From Clostridia bacterium (lineage in GTDB: Bacteria; Bacillota; Clostridia; Christensenellales; CAG-138): a stretch of DNA of 64,000 nt. A model generated the notes under the pieces. The model made no database searches, was not told the DNA's origin, and was given only the letters and a program-made list of their open reading frames with translations. The position numbers were made by a program, and so were the translations under genes. Positions within the stretch are counted from its first letter, which is position 1. Every line of letters starts with the position of its first letter. The DNA is taken from the NCBI GenBank assembly GCA_017509785.1, contig JAFWOT010000009.1, positions 1 to 64,000 on the forward strand, in the 5' to 3' direction. Shown piece by piece: positions 59,743 to 64,000 of the stretch.

Positions 59743-60783
59743 ATGGCAAATCCATTGAGTGAACAGAAATGCCCGGCATGCGGCGCGCCGCTGAGGTTCG
59801 ACCCAACGAGCGGCAAGTCCGTCTGCGACTGGTGCGGCATGAGCTACGACATCCCGACGGAAGCCGACGAGACCCTCGCGGAGGGCTCCGCTCCCGCCGC
59901 GGAAGCGGAGGAGCTCCCCGTCTACAACTGTCTGTCCTGCGGGGCGGAGATCGTGACCGACGCGGTCAGCGCCTCCATAAAATGCCCCTACTGCGGGAAC
60001 AACATAGTCCTGACGGAGAAGGTCTCAGGCGGTCTCCGCCCGGACGGCGTCATCCCATTCCGCATAGACAAAAAATCCCTGCCCGCCGCCGTGCAGAGCT
60101 TCTATAAGGATAAGAAGCTCCTGCCGAGGAAGTTCTTCAGCGAAAGCAACATAGAGGATCTCGCGGGAGTCTACGTGCCCTTCTGGCTCTATGACTGCGA
60201 GTACAGCGGCGAGGTCTCCTATGACGCGACCCGTTCCAGCGCCGCGAGGACGGGGGATTACATAGTTACTACCACCGCCCACTACGATCTGACGCGCAGC
60301 GTCGGCATGCGCTTTGCGGATATCCCCGTCGACGGGAGCGCGAGGCTCGACGACGCCCTCATGGATTCGCTCGAACCCTTCGACATGAGCGACGTCAAGC
60401 CATTCCGGATGAGCTATCTTTCGGGCTTCTTCGCGGAGCGCTTCGATAAGGATTCCGACGAGGTCAGGGCCCGCGCCGAGGACAGGATGCTGACTTCCGC
60501 CCTCGGTATCGCGGATGCGAACGTCCACGGGTACAGCACCGTTTCAAGACGCTCCCACGCCCTCGCGCCGACCTCCGTAAACGCCAAATACGTGCTGCTG
60601 CCGGTCTACACGTTCAACGTCGGCTGGCATGGGCAGAAGTACAGCTTCGCGATGAACGGGCAGACGGGCAAGGTCGTTGGCGATATCCCGACCGACAAGG
60701 GCAGGTCGCTCCTGCGCCGCTGGGGGACGTTCGCCGCCGTGTTCGCCGCGGTACTGCTCCTGATATCATTCATTTCCTGCTGA
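59743..60783 (+). CDS. TFIIB-type zinc-ribbon protein with C-terminal anchor
   Basis: A 346-residue protein with GGAGG before the ATG. Two zinc ribbons (CPAC/CDWC at about 10-31; CLSC/CPYC at about 62-82) precede a soluble domain (about 95-315; VPFWLYDCEYSG, HGYSTVSRRSHALAPT, VLLPVYTFNVGWHGQKYSFAMNGQTGK) that is characteristic of a family paired with TPM proteins in Clostridia. A final membrane helix (about 325-344) anchors it. Function unknown. 11 bases separate it from the TPM gene. Confidence 0.8.
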   Translation: MANPLSEQKCPACGAPLRFDPTSGKSVCDWCGMSYDIPTEADETLAEGSAPAAEAEELPVYNCLSCGAEIVTDAVSASIKCPYCGNNIVLTEKVSGGLRPDGVIPFRIDKKSLPAAVQSFYKDKKLLPRKFFSESNIEDLAGVYVPFWLYDCEYSGEVSYDATRSSAARTGDYIVTTTAHYDLTRSVGMRFADIPVDGSARLDDALMDSLEPFDMSDVKPFRMSYLSGFFAERFDKDSDEVRARAEDRMLTSALGIADANVHGYSTVSRRSHALAPTSVNAKYVLLPVYTFNVGWHGQKYSFAMNGQTGKVVGDIPTDKGRSLLRRWGTFAAVFAAVLLLISFISC

Positions 60784-60794
60784 GGAGGCGCGCC

Positions 60795-62648
60795 ATGAAT
60801 ATTATTAAAAGAACGATCGCTCTCGTCTTCGCGCTGGTGCTCGCGCTGAGTATCATCCCCGCCGCCGTGTCCGCCTCCTCCGAATGGAGGGACGATCTGC
60901 GCCGCATGAACGACCTGACGCGGGTCCTCTCCGAGGAAGCCGCGGACGAGCTCAACGAGCGCGCGTGCGACGCCGTCGAGCAGTATGAATTCGATTTCGT
61001 GATGGTGACCTTCGACGAAGAGATGAGGGGCGGCGATACGGACGAAGGCTACGTCAATTATCTCTACGAGCATAACGAGCTCGGCTGGGGCGAGAGCCGC
61101 GACGGCATAATGCTCGCCGTCAACACAGAAACGAACCTGTTCGTCCTCCGCACGAACGGGCGCGGCAGATACGTTTTCGGGGACGGCGTCCTTGAAAACG
61201 CCGCGTCCTCCGTAAAGAACGGCTATGCGGAAAACGGCTTCGGGGGAGCGTTTGAAGCGTTCCTCGATACGGCCGTGTCCGAGGTCGAGCGCGCCGATAT
61301 CCCCTACATGCCGCCCGAGGAATGGGCCGCGGAATACCCTGACCTCACCGATATGACCCCGCTCATCATCACCTATGAGCTCGGCGGCGAGACCCGTCCC
61401 GACTGGTATCCCGACGATATCTCGACGTGGGAGTGGACTGCCGCACCCGCCGGCGCTTCCCGCGTCATAGACGAGGCCGACCTCTTCACCGATGATGAGG
61501 AGGCTTCCCTCCGGGCAAGGATAGCCGAATTCACGGAGAGGAACGCCGCCGACGCGGTCGTGCTCACAGTCCCCTCCACGGGGAGCATCGGGCATATGGA
61601 ATATGCCGACGATTACTATGATTACAACGGCTTCGGCGTGGGCGATCAGCACGACGGGTTCCTGCTCCTCGTCTGCATGGATCCCGCTCACAGGGGCGGC
61701 TGGTGCACCGTCACCGGCTCGAGGCCCATGCGCCTTTACACCGAGGAGATCGCCAACGAGATCGACGACGTGCTCTACGATCATCTCGGCTCAGCCGAAT
61801 ACTACGAGGGCGCTTACGGCTGGATAGAATGCATAGACACCCTCCTTGACAAGGGCGTTCCCTTCGCTCCCGATTGGTTCCCCTCCGCGAACGAGCAGTT
61901 CGTCAGGAAGCATGACGAGTCCGCTCCCCGTCTCGTCGACGAGGCGGGCGCTCTCACGGCGGAGCAGTACGCTGCTCTTGAAAAAAAGCGCGCCGAGATC
62001 AGCCTCAGGCACGGCGTCGATATAGTCGTCAATATCCCGGAGGATACCTATCTGCTCACGTGGCAGCAGTACACGGACGCCTTCTATAAGTATAAGGGCT
62101 ACGGATACGGCGAAAACTATGACGGTATAATGTACACCTTCTTCACGCCGAACAGGTCCTTGACCACGGTGTACGGCACGCCGCCCGCAAAGCTCACCGC
62201 GAGGAACCTTGAGCTCATCGACGAGGGCGTCGCGGGTCCCACCGAAGCCGGCGACGTATACGGCTCGGTCGACCGCTGGCTCACATATCTCGATAAGACC
62301 CTCCGCACCGGGCATACCCCGCGCACGGGCAAGGTCTGGACCCTGCGCTCCGTCGTCTCGGGCGTTGCCGCGCTCATCGTGTCCTCCATCTCCATGGCAG
62401 CCGCGAAGAGCAGCATGAAGACCGTCCGCACGGCGTATGACGCGAACAGCCACCTCGTCGCCGATTCGCTCCGGGTAGACTCCGTCGACGACAGGTTCAC
62501 CCACAACACGGTCACAAGGGTCTACAGCCCCGTAGACCGCGGCGGAAGCTCCGGCGGAGGCGGCTCCTCCGGAGGCCACTCCTCCTATTCCGGCGGGCAT
62601 TCGAGCTCGTCCGGCAGCTCGCATTCCGGCAGCGGAAGGAGCTTCTGA
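60795..62648 (+). CDS. Secreted protein with three TPM domains
   Basis: A 617-residue protein with a signal peptide (1-27) and three TPM-type domains at about 35-170, 218-350 and 375-505. Each shows a YxFDFVMVTFDEE/DAVVLTVPS/DIVVNIPED strand followed by YxYNxxGxGxxxDGxxL. A membrane helix (about 518-540) leads to a Ser/Gly/His-rich tail ending SGRSF, as in many TPM proteins. TPM domains occur in photosystem II repair phosphatases and in bacterial surface proteins of unknown role. Confidence 0.83.
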   Translation: MNIIKRTIALVFALVLALSIIPAAVSASSEWRDDLRRMNDLTRVLSEEAADELNERACDAVEQYEFDFVMVTFDEEMRGGDTDEGYVNYLYEHNELGWGESRDGIMLAVNTETNLFVLRTNGRGRYVFGDGVLENAASSVKNGYAENGFGGAFEAFLDTAVSEVERADIPYMPPEEWAAEYPDLTDMTPLIITYELGGETRPDWYPDDISTWEWTAAPAGASRVIDEADLFTDDEEASLRARIAEFTERNAADAVVLTVPSTGSIGHMEYADDYYDYNGFGVGDQHDGFLLLVCMDPAHRGGWCTVTGSRPMRLYTEEIANEIDDVLYDHLGSAEYYEGAYGWIECIDTLLDKGVPFAPDWFPSANEQFVRKHDESAPRLVDEAGALTAEQYAALEKKRAEISLRHGVDIVVNIPEDTYLLTWQQYTDAFYKYKGYGYGENYDGIMYTFFTPNRSLTTVYGTPPAKLTARNLELIDEGVAGPTEAGDVYGSVDRWLTYLDKTLRTGHTPRTGKVWTLRSVVSGVAALIVSSISMAAAKSSMKTVRTAYDANSHLVADSLRVDSVDDRFTHNTVTRVYSPVDRGGSSGGGGSSGGHSSYSGGHSSSSGSSHSGSGRSF

Positions 62649-62670
62649 TAAAACCGAAAGGAGCAAACCA

Positions 62671-63252
62671 TTGAAAGCATCTGTCAAAACGATGATCGTC
62701 TGCGTCCTCGTCGCGGCGCTGGCCGCGCTGACCGCTTTCCCCGGCTGCACGGCTAAGAGCACGGAACGCCCCTCCGCCGAGATCCCGGCGAGCGAAGCAC
62801 CCGCCGATCCCGCGGAGCCCACCCCCACGCAGACGGAGGAGGAGCGCTTCTCCTTCCGCACGACGGACGTAAACGGAAGCCCCATCGCCTTCTCCGATTT
62901 TTCCGATAAGAAGGTCATAATGGTCAACTTCTGGGAGACATGGTGTCCTCCCTGCATGGGGGAGATACCGGAGCTCGTCGAGCTCTATGAGAAGTACAAG
63001 GACGAGGGATTCCTTCTGCTCGGCGTGTTCTCGAATTCCGAGGAGCCCACCGTCCGCTCGACCGTCATGCAGTACGGGATAAGCTATCCCGTCCTCGCGG
63101 CGACGGAGGATTTCACCCCCTATCAGACCGAGTACGTCCCCACTACCGTGTTCTTCAACGGCAGCGGCGAACAGCTCGGCGGAAAGCCCTACATCGGCGC
63201 CCTGAGCGGAGAGGATTGGGAAGCCATCATCACGGGCTTCCTCGGCGACTGA
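62671..63252 (+). CDS. TlpA-like thioredoxin lipoprotein
   Basis: A 193-residue protein starting at TTG with AAAGGAG upstream. The signal ends in FPGC (Cys about 26), so it is a lipoprotein. An acidic linker leads to a thioredoxin fold with WETWCPPC (about 89-95), the TlpA/ResA active site, and cis-Pro in YVPTT (about 155). It probably reduces disulfides or haem-protein cysteines outside the membrane. It precedes the Crp/Fnr gene by one base. Confidence 0.88.
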   Translation: MKASVKTMIVCVLVAALAALTAFPGCTAKSTERPSAEIPASEAPADPAEPTPTQTEEERFSFRTTDVNGSPIAFSDFSDKKVIMVNFWETWCPPCMGEIPELVELYEKYKDEGFLLLGVFSNSEEPTVRSTVMQYGISYPVLAATEDFTPYQTEYVPTTVFFNGSGEQLGGKPYIGALSGEDWEAIITGFLGD

Positions 63253-63253
63253 T

Positions 63254-63922
63254 ATGGCGGAGCTCAGGGAATACCTCCCGAAGCTCCCGTTCTGGGATTC
63301 CCTCGGCGAGGAGGAAAAGGTCTTCGTCCGAAGGAACGCCGGCATCAGAAGGGCGGCTGCGGGCCAGCTCATTTACAGCAGCGACTGCGCCTGCGTCGGC
63401 CTCGTCTACGTGATATCCGGCAAGCTTCGCATTTACTCCCTCTCCTCCGAGGGGCGGGAGATAACCCTCTTCACGATCTGCGGCGGGGATTCGAGCGTCC
63501 TTTCGGCCTCCTGCGTCGTGGAGAAGATCAGCTTCGACGCGCACATGGTCGCGGAGACCGACTCGGAGCTCCTCATAGTCAACGCCGAGGCGATGGCCGC
63601 CCTCACGCAGGGCAATATCCACGCCCGCTGCTTCCTGTTCGAGCGCGCGGCGGAGGATTTCGCCTCCGTCATGCGAACGATGGAGAGCATACTCTTCTCC
63701 GGGTTCGATTCGCGCCTCGCGTCGTTCCTCACGGCGGAGTGCGAAAGAACGGGGAGCCGCGTCCTGCCCCTCACGCGGAGCCGCATAGCAGAGCAGGTCA
63801 ATTCCGCAAGGGAGGTCGTCACCCGTATGCTGAAGCGCTTCTCGGCGGAGGGGCTCGTCGAAACGGGACGCGGGACGGTCACCGTGCTCGATTTGGAGGG
63901 ATTGAAAAAATATATTCGATAA
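63254..63922 (+). CDS. Crp/Fnr-family regulator
   Basis: A 222-residue protein with an N-terminal cyclic-nucleotide-binding-like barrel (about 10-125) and a C-terminal winged helix (about 145-215; LTRSRIAEQVNSAREVVTRMLKRF in outline). The barrel holds several cysteines (SDCACVG, ICGG, SCVV) but no N-terminal FNR Cys cluster, so haem, redox or 2-oxoglutarate sensing is possible and undecided. It is co-transcribed with the TlpA-like gene. A symmetric site right after the gene is a likely target. Confidence 0.87.
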   Translation: MAELREYLPKLPFWDSLGEEEKVFVRRNAGIRRAAAGQLIYSSDCACVGLVYVISGKLRIYSLSSEGREITLFTICGGDSSVLSASCVVEKISFDAHMVAETDSELLIVNAEAMAALTQGNIHARCFLFERAAEDFASVMRTMESILFSGFDSRLASFLTAECERTGSRVLPLTRSRIAEQVNSAREVVTRMLKRFSAEGLVETGRGTVTVLDLEGLKKYIR

Positions 63923-63925
63923 AGT

Positions 63926-63966
63926 GTGACTCGGTCACGGTACAGCCTGTCCGGATGGGGTACAAT
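63926..63966 (+). promoter_or_regulatory. Crp/Fnr-type site and promoter at the window end
   Basis: GTGAC-TCG-GTCAC (63926-63938) is a perfect dyad. The -10 TACAAT at 63961-63966 has no good -35. With a start near 63973 the dyad centre lies at about -41, the class II activator position. The target gene lies beyond the window. Confidence 0.6.
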
Positions 63967-64000
63967 ATGCTCGTAAAAAATATGAAAGGCGCCTTTATAA

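Overview
The window is GC-rich and gene-dense, and it reads as a chromosome segment of an anaerobic, spore-forming Clostridia-type Bacillota. The main evidence is a sigma-G gene, spoVAC, a bofA-like gene, dockerin proteins, NfnAB, ECF transporters, a THF riboswitch and the infC-rpmI-rplT and ftsK/rimO/pgsA/cinA/recA gene orders. I cannot name a genus. An uncultured gut or rumen Oscillospirales/Christensenellales-like lineage would fit, but that is inference.

Layout. 1-2450: the end of an rRNA operon (5S rRNA), then tandem multi-hairpin foldback units that repeat the 3' tail of the 5S gene, then the truncated remnant of a large polyvalent phage/ICE-type protein. 2470-5050: a lipoprotein and small zinc-ribbon or DUF membrane proteins. 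5060-8660: a possible small RNA, a YfcE-type phosphodiesterase, NfnAB and another zinc-ribbon protein. 8728-10080: the infC-rpmI-rplT operon with an attenuated leader and a likely ATC start for infC. 10101-14992: SpoVAC, RNase Y, an M19 dipeptidase and a VTC/DUF4956 pair. 15193-25570: a long leftward cluster of class B PBP, FtsK/SpoIIIE, RimO, PgsA, PncC and RecA, ending in a putative radical-SAM RiPP pair whose precursor has a three-fold repeated core. 25660-28090: a GntR/UTRA regulator and guaB with a clear operator. 28179-31715: a dockerin LRR protein overlapping rsmF-rsmA. 31741-32919: rpsF-ssb-rpsR. 33046-38462: HutD, a cytidylate-kinase-like protein, a zinc-ribbon/BIG2 protein, a family 6 glycosylase, an RCC1-dockerin protein and a DUF11 protein. 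38574-39010: tRNA-Leu(CAA), again followed by foldback units that repeat its 3' tail. 39081-45215: DUF1846, an XRE membrane regulator, an FAD oxidoreductase, sigG and two paralogous amphipathic proteins. 45245-50910: a leftward SAM by-product salvage operon (ahcY, lipoprotein, bofA, mtnA, pnp, mtaD). 50978-53285: a THF riboswitch in front of a FolT-FolC fusion. 53298-56417: a zinc-ribbon protein, a DUF362 ferredoxin protein and a probably frameshifted lipoprotein. 56451-59697: an ECF transporter (T, fused double ATPase, S). 59743-63966: a zinc-ribbon protein, a triple-TPM protein, a TlpA-like lipoprotein and a Crp/Fnr regulator followed by a well-placed palindromic site.

How the parts work together. 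The salvage operon fits a methylthioinosine route: deamination by MtaD, phosphorolysis by Pnp and isomerisation by MtnA, with AhcY handling S-adenosylhomocysteine. Folate uptake and polyglutamylation are joined in one polypeptide under folate-sensing RNA control. Ribosomal protein operons carry their expected leaders. The most unusual non-coding signal is the pair of foldback-repeat clusters at the 3' ends of two different stable RNA genes, built alike but different in sequence.
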